The notes beneath the pieces are model-generated. The model searched no databases. It was not told the DNA's origin and worked only from the letters and a program-made list of their open reading frames with translations. A program made the position numbers and the translations under genes. A stretch of 22,719 bases of DNA from Brevibacterium sp. p3-SID960 (GTDB lineage: Bacteria; Actinomycetota; Actinomycetes; Actinomycetales; Brevibacteriaceae), in NCBI RefSeq assembly GCF_025144725.1, contig NZ_JALXKS010000048.1, forward strand, positions 1-22,719, written 5' to 3'. The first letter of the stretch is position 1. Every line of letters begins with the position of its first letter. Positions 8,263 to 15,888 of this stretch are shown in pieces.

Positions 8263-9869
8263 GTGGGATCTCCTGCTGAGTCGGCGGCTGTCTCGAAGAC
8301 GGTGAAGCGCACCTGGGCACCCGGCGGCAGCTGGGCGGCGAGGTCGAGGTCTTCGGCGATGACGGTGGCGATGACCGGATACCCGCCGGTCACCGGATGG
8401 TCCGCAAGGAACAACACCGGCTGGCCCTCCGGCGGCACCTGGATCGCCCCGGAGACCATGCCCTCACTCGCGAGCTCCCCGGTGTCTTCAGCCCGGCGCA
8501 GCGGCCGGCCGCCCTTGCCTGCATGCAGGCGCAGGGCGATGCGATTGGACTCCTGGCTGACCGTCCACACCTGGCCGGTCAGCGTCTCCCGTTCACCGGG
8601 AGCGCACCAGTCCTCGCGCGGCCCGGGCACCACCCGCAGGGACGCGGACATGAGGGGACTCTCCGGTAGGGTCGCAGGCTCCGATCCGCCGACGGCACCG
8701 ACATCGGGGGTGACGGGAACCTTGAGCTGCTGGCCAGCACTGATCGGCTCGGGGCCGAGTCGGGAGAGCGTGTCGGTTGCTGCCGAGCCGAGCACCTCGC
8801 TGGTGACGAACCCGCCGCGGATCGCGAGATAGCTGCGGATCCCGTGTGTCGGTGCACCGATCTCGACGCTCTCACCGGCCGGGACGACGAGCGGGGTGCG
8901 CAGCGGGGCGGGCTGCCCGCCGACGGTGACCGGCGCCTCGGCTCCGGTGACGGCTAGGGTGAGGTCGGTCTCAGCTTGCAGCGCAAGCCCGCCGAAGAGG
9001 CATTCGATGACGGTGGCGTCGCCGCGGTTGCCGACGATCCGGTTGGCCTGCCGGGCCGAGGCGCGGTCGAGCACCCCGGAGGTCGGCACGCCGGTGTCGC
9101 CGTGGCCGGTGCGCCCGCGGTCCTGGAACAGCGCCTGCAGACCCACGGCGGTGACCCTCGCCGCCGGGCGGGCCGGCTGGCTCGCCGGCGCCGAGGCGGT
9201 GGCCGGGGAGAGAATGATCTCCTCGCTGACAGCCCGGTAGCGGATCTCATCACCCGGGCTGATGCGGTTGGGCGGGTCTTCGCCCACGTCCCACACCGAG
9301 GTGGGGGAGGAGCCGAGCAGCTGCCAGCCGCCGGGTGAGTCGATCGGGTAGACGGCGGAGAACGACCCGGCCAGGGCGACGGAACCGCGCGGCACCTTGG
9401 TGCGCGGGGAGGCCCGGCGCGGGGTGTCCCAGCCGCTGCCGGCGGCGGTGCAGTAGGCGAAGCCGGGGGAGAACCCGCCGAAGGCGGCCAACCAGTCTTC
9501 GCTCGTGTGCCGGTCGATGAGCGCCTCGGTCGAGACGCCGTAGTGCTCGGCGACTGCCTCGAGGTCCTCGCCGTTGTAGACGACGTCGATGTCGATGCGC
9601 TTGTGCGCACCTGCGGCCGCGTCATCGGGGGTCAGTTCGCGCAGGGCGGTCAGGGCCATGTCGAGGCCGCGGCGGGTGGCGGCTTTGAACAGCAGCGTGC
9701 GGGCGGCGGCGATGACCTCGATCTGCGCGTCGAGCGGGTGGGCGCTCAGGTGGGCGTGCCAGGCCATGACGGTGGCGGTGTCGGGCAGTTCGATGAGCAC
9801 CGAGCGGGTGCCCATGAGTCGGAACTCCGGGGTGCTCGTCACTGCGCCCGGTCGGTCGGCCGGGTTCAT
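8259..9869 (-). CDS. pxpBC: PxpB-PxpC fusion: 5-oxoprolinase subunits (KipI/KipA, AHS1-AHS2 carboxyltransferase-like)
   Basis: Residues 15-235 match PxpB/KipI (AHS1), shown by GGFSPGFAYC, PRTKVPRGSVALAG and YPIDSPGGWQLLG. Residues about 250-525 match PxpC/KipA (AHS2), shown by GLQALFQDRGRTGHGDTGVP, SGVLDRASARQANRIVGN and SYLAIRGGF. In many bacteria these are two genes, but here one 536-residue chain carries both. PxpABC is known as the ATP-dependent prokaryotic 5-oxoprolinase that opens 5-oxoproline to glutamate, and the same two domains form the carboxyltransferase of urea carboxylase, in the opposite order. The gene overlaps pxpA and the biotin carboxylase by four bases each (ATGA), so the products are probably made in fixed ratio. 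Confidence 0.93.
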   Translation of the reverse strand: MNPADRPGAVTSTPEFRLMGTRSVLIELPDTATVMAWHAHLSAHPLDAQIEVIAAARTLLFKAATRRGLDMALTALRELTPDDAAAGAHKRIDIDVVYNGEDLEAVAEHYGVSTEALIDRHTSEDWLAAFGGFSPGFAYCTAAGSGWDTPRRASPRTKVPRGSVALAGSFSAVYPIDSPGGWQLLGSSPTSVWDVGEDPPNRISPGDEIRYRAVSEEIILSPATASAPASQPARPAARVTAVGLQALFQDRGRTGHGDTGVPTSGVLDRASARQANRIVGNRGDATVIECLFGGLALQAETDLTLAVTGAEAPVTVGGQPAPLRTPLVVPAGESVEIGAPTHGIRSYLAIRGGFVTSEVLGSAATDTLSRLGPEPISAGQQLKVPVTPDVGAVGGSEPATLPESPLMSASLRVVPGPREDWCAPGERETLTGQVWTVSQESNRIALRLHAGKGGRPLRRAEDTGELASEGMVSGAIQVPPEGQPVLFLADHPVTGGYPVIATVIAEDLDLAAQLPPGAQVRFTVFETAADSAGDPT

Positions 9870-10624
9870 GCGAAGCTCGTGACCGTCACGCCGGCTTCGT
9901 CGAGGGCCTCGCGGATGGCTTTGGCCATCTCGACGGCGCCCGGCGAGTCGCCGTGCACGCAGATCGACTGAGCGTCGACGCGCAGAGTGGAGCCGTCGCG
10001 GGCAGTGACCGTGCCCGAGGTGGCCATCTCGATGACCCGGGAGCGGACGGTGTCGATATCGGTGACGACCGCATCGTCTTCCGAGCGGGGGACGAGCGTG
10101 CCGTCGGGGTTGTAATTGCGGTCGGCGAAGGCCTCGGTGATGACCTGCAGGCCGGCCCTGACGGCCATCTCAGCGGCGATCGAGCCGGGCAGCAGGAGCA
10201 GTGGGACGCTGCGGGAGAAGGCGCGCAGGCCGTCGATGACCGCCTGGGCGTGCTCGGCGTTGCGCACAAGCGCGTTGTACAGCGCGCCGTGGGGTTTGAC
10301 GTAGCGGACCTCGGCGCCGTGCGAGCGGGCGATCGCATCGAGGGCGCCGATCTGGTAGAGCACCTCGTCAGCCAGCTGCTTGGGGTCGTAGTCGATGAAC
10401 CGGCGGCCGAAGCCCGACGGGTCGTTGTAGGCCGGGTGTGCCCCGATCGTCACGCCGCGGGCAGCGGCCTGGCTGACGGTGGCCGAGATGCCGTGGGGGC
10501 TGCCGGCGTGGAAGCCGCAGGCGACATTGGCCGAGGAGACGACGTCGAGGATCGCCTCGTCATCGCCGACGGGAATGCCGGCGACCGATTCGCCCAGGTC
10601 GGAGTTGACGTCGATGCTGCTCAT
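9866..10624 (-). CDS. pxpA: 5-oxoprolinase subunit A (LamB/YcsF family)
   Basis: The 252-residue protein has the full YcsF/PxpA signature: DVNSDLGES at 5-13, VSSANVACGFHAGSP, GVTIGAHPAYNDPSGFGRR and VRYVKPHGALYN. Its length is normal for the family. PxpA works with PxpB and PxpC to hydrolyse 5-oxoproline, a damaged form of glutamate or glutamine and a product of peptide breakdown, to glutamate in the cytoplasm. It is the first gene of the operon. The ATG has GGAGGAGAAGCT in front, and a -10-like TAGAAT and an operator-like site lie 38-53 bases upstream. Family assignment is firm. Confidence 0.95.
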   Translation of the reverse strand: MSSIDVNSDLGESVAGIPVGDDEAILDVVSSANVACGFHAGSPHGISATVSQAAARGVTIGAHPAYNDPSGFGRRFIDYDPKQLADEVLYQIGALDAIARSHGAEVRYVKPHGALYNALVRNAEHAQAVIDGLRAFSRSVPLLLLPGSIAAEMAVRAGLQVITEAFADRNYNPDGTLVPRSEDDAVVTDIDTVRSRVIEMATSGTVTARDGSTLRVDAQSICVHGDSPGAVEMAKAIREALDEAGVTVTSFA

Positions 10625-10661
10625 AGCTTCTCCTCCAGTTCGCCTCGGCGGGCCCTGATCG

Positions 10662-10677
10662 TTGTTGAAAAATTCTA
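10662..10677. promoter_or_regulatory. operator-like site and -10 element upstream of pxpA
   Basis: TTGTTGAAAAATT matches the palindrome upstream of the transporter operon in 12 of 13 bases and is likewise followed by CTA. On the minus strand TAGAAT (10672-10677) could be the -10 element, so a bound repressor would block initiation. I find no convincing -35. Confidence 0.5.
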
Positions 10678-10764
10678 CGGGATGCGGGCCGGTGTGGCCT
10701 CGACGGAAGCTGGGGAAACGGCCGGCACCGCGGATGGTGGCTCAGCCGACGGGGGTGTCGGGTC

Positions 10765-11004
10765 TCAGTAGCCGGCGGCGCGGCGGGCCCGGCGTGCGTT
10801 CACCCGGCGGGTCTCTCCGCGGATGGTGAAGCAGGAGATGACGGTGCCGACGAAGAAGAACCCGCCGGTGAGGAGGAACAGCAGGCCCATGACGATCTTG
10901 CCGATGTAGAAGTACTGCAGGCCTGCGATGAGGACGAAGCCGAGGAGGGTGAGGACGAGGGCGAGGCCGGGATCTTTGGCCGGTTCGGTGGCGTAGGGCG
11001 ACAT
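10765..11004 (-). CDS. TM2-domain-like small membrane protein
   Basis: The 79-residue protein has two hydrophobic segments (about 13-31 and 37-57) joined by YFYIGKIVMG, the turn typical of TM2 proteins, where a tyrosine-rich loop is followed by a Gly-Lys-x2-x-Gly pattern. The tail after residue 60 is strongly basic (RRVNARRARR). The ATG has AAAGGAG at ideal spacing. A longer reading frame to 11301 has no comparable start. TM2 proteins have no single known role. It stands alone between the pxp operon and the small multidrug-export gene. Confidence 0.75.
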   Translation of the reverse strand: MSPYATEPAKDPGLALVLTLLGFVLIAGLQYFYIGKIVMGLLFLLTGGFFFVGTVISCFTIRGETRRVNARRARRAAGY

Positions 11005-11117
11005 GTGAGCTCCTTTCGCGAACAGGTGCGCGTGCTGGTGCTCTTCCAAGTCTGCCCTATTGTCATCCGAACCGGCTGGAAGTGACGGGTCCTGGACGGA
11101 AGGCCTGGCCGGGAGCC

Positions 11118-11603
11118 TCAGCTGAGCAGCCGCACGCCGGCCAGTGCAAGCCCGCCGAAGAGCACGCCCCAGGCGATGATCGACACGATCTGCCAGATCG
11201 CCACCGCATTGCGGGAAGCGCCGAAGGAGACCATCGCCATCGAGGTGATCTGGCTGGGCAGCACGGTCTGGCCGAGCAGGCTGACGCCTGGCACGCCCCA
11301 CCGGTCGAAGGCGCGCCGGAGCCTGGCCCGCTTCGGGGAGTCGGCCCGCTTCCGCGCATCAGCCGGCTTCCGCGCTGTCACCCAGGCGCGGATTGTGTGA
11401 GCACCGTAGACGAGGGCGAGCATCGACAGCACATTGCCGACGATCGCGGCCGGAATCGCGACCACGGGATGGACGCCGGCGACGATGCCGATGACCGAGC
11501 CGAAGTACGACTCGACGAACGGCAGTGCGGAGATGAGGATGATGCCGGCCCAGCGGGCCCACATCGGCAGCGAGGTGGAGAATTCCTGGAGTGCTTCGAA
11601 CAT
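11118..11603 (-). CDS. putative small multidrug export protein (PF06695-like)
   Basis: The 161-residue protein has an amphipathic N-terminus and a first pair of membrane segments around ALPFVESYFGSVIGIVAG (about 26-43). Segments around IPAAIVGNVLSMLALVYG, a basic cytoplasmic stretch with many Lys/Arg (about 74-97), and two further helices follow. This matches proteins annotated as small multidrug export proteins, although drug transport has not been well proven for the family. ATG at 11603 follows AAGGAGAGACCC. The gene is divergent from a TetR regulator, a usual arrangement for efflux genes. Confidence 0.7.
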   Translation of the reverse strand: MFEALQEFSTSLPMWARWAGIILISALPFVESYFGSVIGIVAGVHPVVAIPAAIVGNVLSMLALVYGAHTIRAWVTARKPADARKRADSPKRARLRRAFDRWGVPGVSLLGQTVLPSQITSMAMVSFGASRNAVAIWQIVSIIAWGVLFGGLALAGVRLLS

Positions 11604-11649
11604 GGGTCTCTCCTTCACGAGGGGCGGCTTCACGCGGGGCTGCACTTGT

Positions 11650-11692
11650 CTGGTACAGCGTGCTAGTTCAGTGTACTGGTACGGTGTGCTAG
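11650..11692. promoter_or_regulatory. paired 17-bp direct repeats, TetR operator region
   Basis: CTGGTACAGCGTGCTAG (11650-11666) and CTGGTACGGTGTGCTAG (11676-11692) repeat with a 26-bp period, and each is an imperfect palindrome. Between them lies CAGT-GT-ACTG (11669-11678). They sit between the divergent export protein and TetR genes. Confidence 0.65.
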
Positions 11693-11758
11693 ATTGTCAA
11701 GTGACGATCGAAAGTCGTGAACGAAGCGCTGGAAGAGGCGCCAGGCGGGAGGAGTCCG

Positions 11759-12349
11759 ATGGCTGACAGGCGGGAGCAGATCGTCGAGGCCGCCCTTGAA
11801 CTCGTCGAGTCCGGCGGGCCGGGTGCTGCGAGCGTGCGCGCTGTCGCCGAGCGTGCCGGCATCGGCGCGAGCACGCTCCGGTACCATTTCCCGACTCAGA
11901 GTGCGCTCTTGCGCGCAGTGGCTGAGCGGGCCTATTCGCGTGAGGTGCCCGATCTCGACATCGCGAACTCCTCACGGGATCCAGCCGAACGGCTGACCGA
12001 GTGCATGCTGCAGTTCCTGCCGCATGATGACGAATCGACGCGCTCGCTGCTCGGCATCTGGGTCACCCAGATGTCCAATGCCTTCGGCCTGGAGGCTGAT
12101 GACTCCAGTACGCGGATGCTCTCACGGCTCTACGAGATCGGGCTGGCCAGGGTCGAGTCATGGCTGCGCGTCCTCGCCGCCGAAGGGCATCTTGCCGAAG
12201 TGGACATCCCCGACCGCGCCTCGCTGCTGAGCGCGGCCTGCGATGGGCTCATGCCGCAGTTCGGCGCCACCGACCTGGAGCTGACGCTCGATGTCGCCCG
12301 AAGACGACTGCGCTGGCTGTGCGGAGCCGTGCTCGACCACACGCCCTGA
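11759..12349 (+). CDS. TetR/AcrR family transcriptional regulator
   Basis: The 196-residue protein has a clear TetR helix-turn-helix at residues 5-50: ADRREQIVEAALELVESGG, then VRAVAERAGIGASTLRYHFP. A helical regulatory domain follows. An upstream in-frame start exists at 11717, but ATG at 11759 has GGGAGGAG five bases before it and gives the normal family N-terminus. It is divergent from the small multidrug export gene and probably represses it through the two direct repeats between them. Ligand unknown. Confidence 0.9.
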   Translation: MADRREQIVEAALELVESGGPGAASVRAVAERAGIGASTLRYHFPTQSALLRAVAERAYSREVPDLDIANSSRDPAERLTECMLQFLPHDDESTRSLLGIWVTQMSNAFGLEADDSSTRMLSRLYEIGLARVESWLRVLAAEGHLAEVDIPDRASLLSAACDGLMPQFGATDLELTLDVARRRLRWLCGAVLDHTP

Positions 12350-12400
12350 ACCCGAAACGCGTGCCACGCACCGCCCGGGGAGGGGCACCCGAGAAGAGAA

Positions 12401-12438
12401 AGACCCCGGTTCGCACGATCGCGCGCAAACCGGGGTCT
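12401..12438. terminator. bidirectional terminator between TetR and ThDP-enzyme genes
   Basis: Eleven-base arms AGACCCCGGTT and AACCGGGGTCT enclose a 16-base loop. The genes on each side converge on it. There is no long T-run, as is common in actinomycetes. Confidence 0.8.
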
Positions 12439-12474
12439 GGAGGTCTCAGTTCAGAGGGCTGAGGGCCGGTGGGT

Positions 12475-14073
12475 TCAGACCATCACTTCGATCAACCGCG
12501 GTCCCGGCTCAGCCAGGGCCTCGGAGAACGCGGCGTCGAGTTGCTCGACAGTCTCGACACGACGGGCCGGTACGCCCATCCCCTCGGACACGGCCGACCA
12601 GTTGGGCACCGGGTCGCTGAGGTCGAGCAGCGCGCTCGCCTTCGGGCCGAAGTCCGGCACTCCGACATTGGCCATCTCATTGCGCAGGATCTGGTACTTG
12701 GCGTTGTTGAAGATGAGCGTGACGACGTTGAGGCCCTCGCGTGCCTGGGTCCACAGCGCCTGCGGCTGGTACAGGCCCGAGCCATCGCTTTCGAGCGTGA
12801 TGACCGGACGGTCCGGGCAGGCGATCGCGGCGCCTGCGGCCACCGGCATCGCATAGCCGATCGACCCGCCGGTGCCGGAGAACCAGTCGTGCGGGCGCGC
12901 CGTGGCGGTCTGTGCCCAGAAGCTCCCGCCGGTCGTGAGGGACTCATCGACGACGATCGCGCCCTCAGGGATCGCATTGCCGAGGAACGCGCTGATCTTC
13001 TCCGGGGTGATCGCGCCGCTCGGCATGCCCGGCAGAGACAGCTCAGCAATCTGGCCGCGGCCCTCAGCGGTGCTGGCGCCGGAGGCGATCCCATCACCGG
13101 GGACATCAGCACCGGTGGCATCGACCGCCTCGGCGAGAGCCTCCAGTGCGGCGAGCGCATCGCCTTCGCGCGGGCAGATCTCGAAGAAGGTCGTGCCGGC
13201 GGCAGTGAGCACGCTCGACTTGTCCGGGTAGGCGAAGAACGCCACCGGCTCCTTCGAGTCGACGAGGATGAGCGCATCGAAATCGGCGAGCAGCTCCTGG
13301 GACGGCCCCACCGGGTACGGCACCTTGAGTGTCGTCACCCGCCCGGCGCCGCGCTCGGTGCGGGGGGCGAAGGTGTCAGACAGCAGATGCGCGCCGGTGG
13401 CAGCGGCAATCCGCCCGGCCACAGCGAGCTGTTCGGCCCGCACAGCTCGCCCGCCCATGAGGATCGCAGTGCGCGCACCGGAGGCGCGCAGGCGCTTGGC
13501 GGCGGCGTCGATGACGCGCTCGTCGAGCACCGGGCGCGGCAATGCGGCGGCAGTCGGCACGGCCGGGTCGCCGGTGACCGGATTCCAGGCCGTGTCAGCC
13601 GGCAGGATGAGCGAGGCGACACGACCAGCCTCGGCCTGGCTGATGGCATCGGCGGTGTCGGCTGCGATGGTGTCCGGTGATGGAGAGCTGCGCACCCAGT
13701 GGCTGAACGGGCGCGCGGTGCCTTCGATGTCGGATGTCAGCGGCGCGTCGAGGTCGCGGTGGTAGGTGGCGTGATCGCCGATGACATTGACGATCCCAGC
13801 CCGGGCGCGCAGAGCGTTGTGCATGTTCGACAGGCCGTTGGCCAGACCTGGCCCGAGGTGGAGGAGCGTCGCGGCAGGGCGATCAGTCATGCGCGAGTAA
13901 CCGTCAGCCGCACCGGTGACCGTGCCCTCGAACAACCCGAGTACGCCGCGGATCTTCGTCGCCTTGTCCAATGCGGCAACGAAGTGCATCTCCGAGGTGC
14001 CGGGATTGGCGAAGCACACCTCGATGTCGTTGTGTTCAAGGGTGGCCAGGAGTCTGTCGGCGCCGTTTGTCAT
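12475..14073 (-). CDS. ThDP-dependent decarboxylase / acetolactate synthase large-subunit-like enzyme
   Basis: The 532-residue protein has the three-domain ThDP enzyme layout. The N-terminal domain has CFANPGTSEMHFVAALD (20-36) and GLFEGTVTGAADGYSRM with catalytic Glu49. The C-terminal cofactor motif is SDGS near 429, with NN about 27 residues later. It belongs to the group annotated as acetolactate synthase large subunit or benzoylformate-decarboxylase-like, and lacks the FAD-synthase features I would expect of IlvB. Likely reaction: non-oxidative decarboxylation of a 2-oxoacid. The start is either 14073, with AGAGA upstream, or 14094. It is divergent from the Rieske oxygenase operon, suggesting a shared aromatic pathway, but the substrate is unproven. 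Confidence 0.85.
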   Translation of the reverse strand: MTNGADRLLATLEHNDIEVCFANPGTSEMHFVAALDKATKIRGVLGLFEGTVTGAADGYSRMTDRPAATLLHLGPGLANGLSNMHNALRARAGIVNVIGDHATYHRDLDAPLTSDIEGTARPFSHWVRSSPSPDTIAADTADAISQAEAGRVASLILPADTAWNPVTGDPAVPTAAALPRPVLDERVIDAAAKRLRASGARTAILMGGRAVRAEQLAVAGRIAAATGAHLLSDTFAPRTERGAGRVTTLKVPYPVGPSQELLADFDALILVDSKEPVAFFAYPDKSSVLTAAGTTFFEICPREGDALAALEALAEAVDATGADVPGDGIASGASTAEGRGQIAELSLPGMPSGAITPEKISAFLGNAIPEGAIVVDESLTTGGSFWAQTATARPHDWFSGTGGSIGYAMPVAAGAAIACPDRPVITLESDGSGLYQPQALWTQAREGLNVVTLIFNNAKYQILRNEMANVGVPDFGPKASALLDLSDPVPNWSAVSEGMGVPARRVETVEQLDAAFSEALAEPGPRLIEVMV

Positions 14074-14333
14074 CGGTTCTCTGCTTTCTCTCATCAGCTG
14101 GCGCTGCGTGTCTCAGTTGAAGCTGCGTTGTCACTGCCGCGGGCCGGCTGTGTCAGCGGTCAGTAGGGCATGGGGTCGACCGGCCGGGACCCGCTTGTCA
14201 GGGGCCGACGGCGCGGCGGCGCGCTGCCGCGCGGTTGACAGCCCTCATCTCATCACCGCCTGCGAGTCCCCGCAAGACGCCAGACGGAGTGAGCTGCGGG
14301 CCGGACTCACCGCACAATGCTCTCACCAGCAGT

Positions 14334-14378
14334 CATGCTTTACCGGCATGGAACCAATCATGCTCTACTGGCATGGAA
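14334..14378. promoter_or_regulatory. twin palindromic repeats
   Basis: Two copies of a 20-bp element (14334-14353 and 14359-14378, differing at two positions) are repeated with a 25-bp period. Each has CATGC and GCATG arms around seven bases. The spacing of about two and a half helical turns suggests cooperative binding of a regulator. TATACC follows at once. Confidence 0.65.
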
Positions 14379-14680
14379 TATACCTAAAAGCGGCGTTTGA
14401 TGTGCATCAGCGCAGGCCACTGCGGTTGGGAGCCGTTGCACGTGTCGTCTGTCGGCCGAGCTCCGCCTTCATCTGCGAATCTGCCGCCGCATCCGCGACG
14501 TCGTCGTCCGCAGGTCCCTGGCGGTCGCGTCATAGGTGACGAACTCCTGGGTGTCCGTGTCGACGGTCCCTGCGGCTGCATCTTCATGCGAGCGTCTCGC
14601 CTGCGGTCCCCCACTGGAGATCCCTGTCCGGTCAGTCGGATCGCCCCCGTTGGCCCTTGTGCCGAGCCGCTCCTGCCCCC

Positions 14681-14702
14681 TACAGTGAATACACTGTATA
14701 CA
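14681..14702. promoter_or_regulatory. overlapping palindromes in the vanA-like promoter
   Basis: TACAGTG-AATA-CACTGTA (14681-14698) has perfect 7-bp arms, and TGTATACA (14695-14702) is a perfect palindrome overlapping it. It lies 56 bases before the oxygenase start. TATACA may also be the -10 element. The GntR/FCD regulator downstream is a candidate binder. Confidence 0.65.
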
Positions 14703-14757
14703 AAACGTATGGCGGGCAGCGCGGCCCGCCGCCTCACTCACGCTCAAAGGAGTAGTC

Positions 14758-15885
14758 GTGTACGTCTATAACACCTGGTACGTCGCCGCCTGGAGCCACG
14801 AAGTCACCGACAAGCCCACCGCCCGCACCATCTGCGAGCTGCCGCTCGTGCTCTTCCGCACCCAGGACGGCCAAGCACACGCACTCGTCGACCGCTGCGC
14901 TCATCGCGGCTTCCCGCTCTCGGAGGGCCGGGTCGTCAACGACTCCGTCGAGTGCGCCTATCACGGCTTCACCTACGGCCGCGACGGCCGCTGCACGCGT
15001 GTGCCCGGCCAGACCGCGCTGCCCGACCGCGCCCGCGTCGGCACCTATCCGGTCCATGAGAAGGACGGCTGGATCTGGGTCTACACCGGCGATCCGGAGC
15101 GCGCTGACATCAGCGACATCCCCGACACCCACTGGCACAACGACCCCGAATGGGCACCGGTGTTCCACTCCCTGGGCATCAACTGTCGGGCCGAACTCGT
15201 CCACGACAACCTCCTCGATCTCACCCACGAATCGTGGATCCACCAGACGACCGTCGGCGACGACTACATCTACGAATACGGCGTCACCGTCGAAGTCGAG
15301 GGCAACACTGTGAGCGTCGACCGGTTCATGCCCAGCGTCGAGGCCCCGCCGCTGTATAAGGACACGATGGGCATCTCCGGGCCCTACGACCGGTTCCACT
15401 GCACCGAATTCCATGTGCCCAACCACCACACCCTGCACTCGGGCATCACAGCCGAGGGCCAGCCGCGCGAAGACGGTTACCTCATCAAGGTCACCAACGC
15501 GATCACCCCGATCGACGCCGACCACTGCTGGTACTACTACTGCTTCGCCCGCAACTTCGCCGTCGATGACGAGCAGGCGACCAAGGACCTCGAAGTCGGC
15601 CTGGCCACCGTCCTCAAGGAGGACGCCTGGGCGCTCGAGCACCAGGAGCGCGGGCTCAAGACCCGCCCGGCTGACGAGTTCGACGTGCTCATCGCCCAGG
15701 ACGGCGGGGTCGCCAAGGCGCGCCGCATCATGAACGCCCTCATCCGTGCCGAGCAGCGTGAGGCGGCTGCGAAGCACGAGGCGACCGAGACGACGAGCCC
15801 CACCGTCGCCTCGGGCGCGGCCACCAGCACTGCGAACACCAGCCCCGCGAACAGCGCCGCCCAGCCGGCCGGTCAGGAGGTGTGA
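14758..15885 (+). CDS. vanA: Rieske non-heme iron oxygenase, vanillate O-demethylase oxygenase-like
   Basis: The 375-residue protein starts with NTWYVAAW, usual for VanA-type oxygenases. The Rieske [2Fe-2S] ligands are Cys47, His49, Cys66 and His69 (CAHRGFPL and CAYHGFTYG). The mononuclear iron site is given by DLTHESWIH, with His157 and His162, preceded by Asp154 in the family spacing. It should hydroxylate or demethylate an aromatic acid with electrons from the VanB-like reductase two genes on. Residues after about 340 form a disordered Thr/Ser/Ala/Pro tail, making it about 25 residues longer than usual. GTG start with AAAGGAG. The exact substrate (vanillate or another) is not fixed by sequence. 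Confidence 0.88.
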   Translation: MYVYNTWYVAAWSHEVTDKPTARTICELPLVLFRTQDGQAHALVDRCAHRGFPLSEGRVVNDSVECAYHGFTYGRDGRCTRVPGQTALPDRARVGTYPVHEKDGWIWVYTGDPERADISDIPDTHWHNDPEWAPVFHSLGINCRAELVHDNLLDLTHESWIHQTTVGDDYIYEYGVTVEVEGNTVSVDRFMPSVEAPPLYKDTMGISGPYDRFHCTEFHVPNHHTLHSGITAEGQPREDGYLIKVTNAITPIDADHCWYYYCFARNFAVDDEQATKDLEVGLATVLKEDAWALEHQERGLKTRPADEFDVLIAQDGGVAKARRIMNALIRAEQREAAAKHEATETTSPTVASGAATSTANTSPANSAAQPAGQEV

Positions 15886-15888
15886 GCG

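Larger units (their letters stand above)
14074..14757. other. 684-bp gap between ThDP enzyme and Rieske operon: regulatory elements, no confident gene
   Basis: Only the palindromic elements listed separately are convincing. Short frames on both strands look noncoding. A minus-strand frame (14469-14747) has GC-rich third positions in its second half and could be the tail of a lost gene, but I do not recognise it. Confidence 0.6.

Noticed and set aside
12469..13680. Open frame of 403 codons on the plus strand
   Set aside because: Antisense to the ThDP enzyme, which has complete cofactor motifs. The antisense translation is Arg/Gly-rich without pattern.
14397..14771. Plus-strand frame of 124 codons in the regulatory gap
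   Set aside because: No plausible start, Arg/Pro-rich random composition, and it overlaps the promoter palindromes and the oxygenase start.
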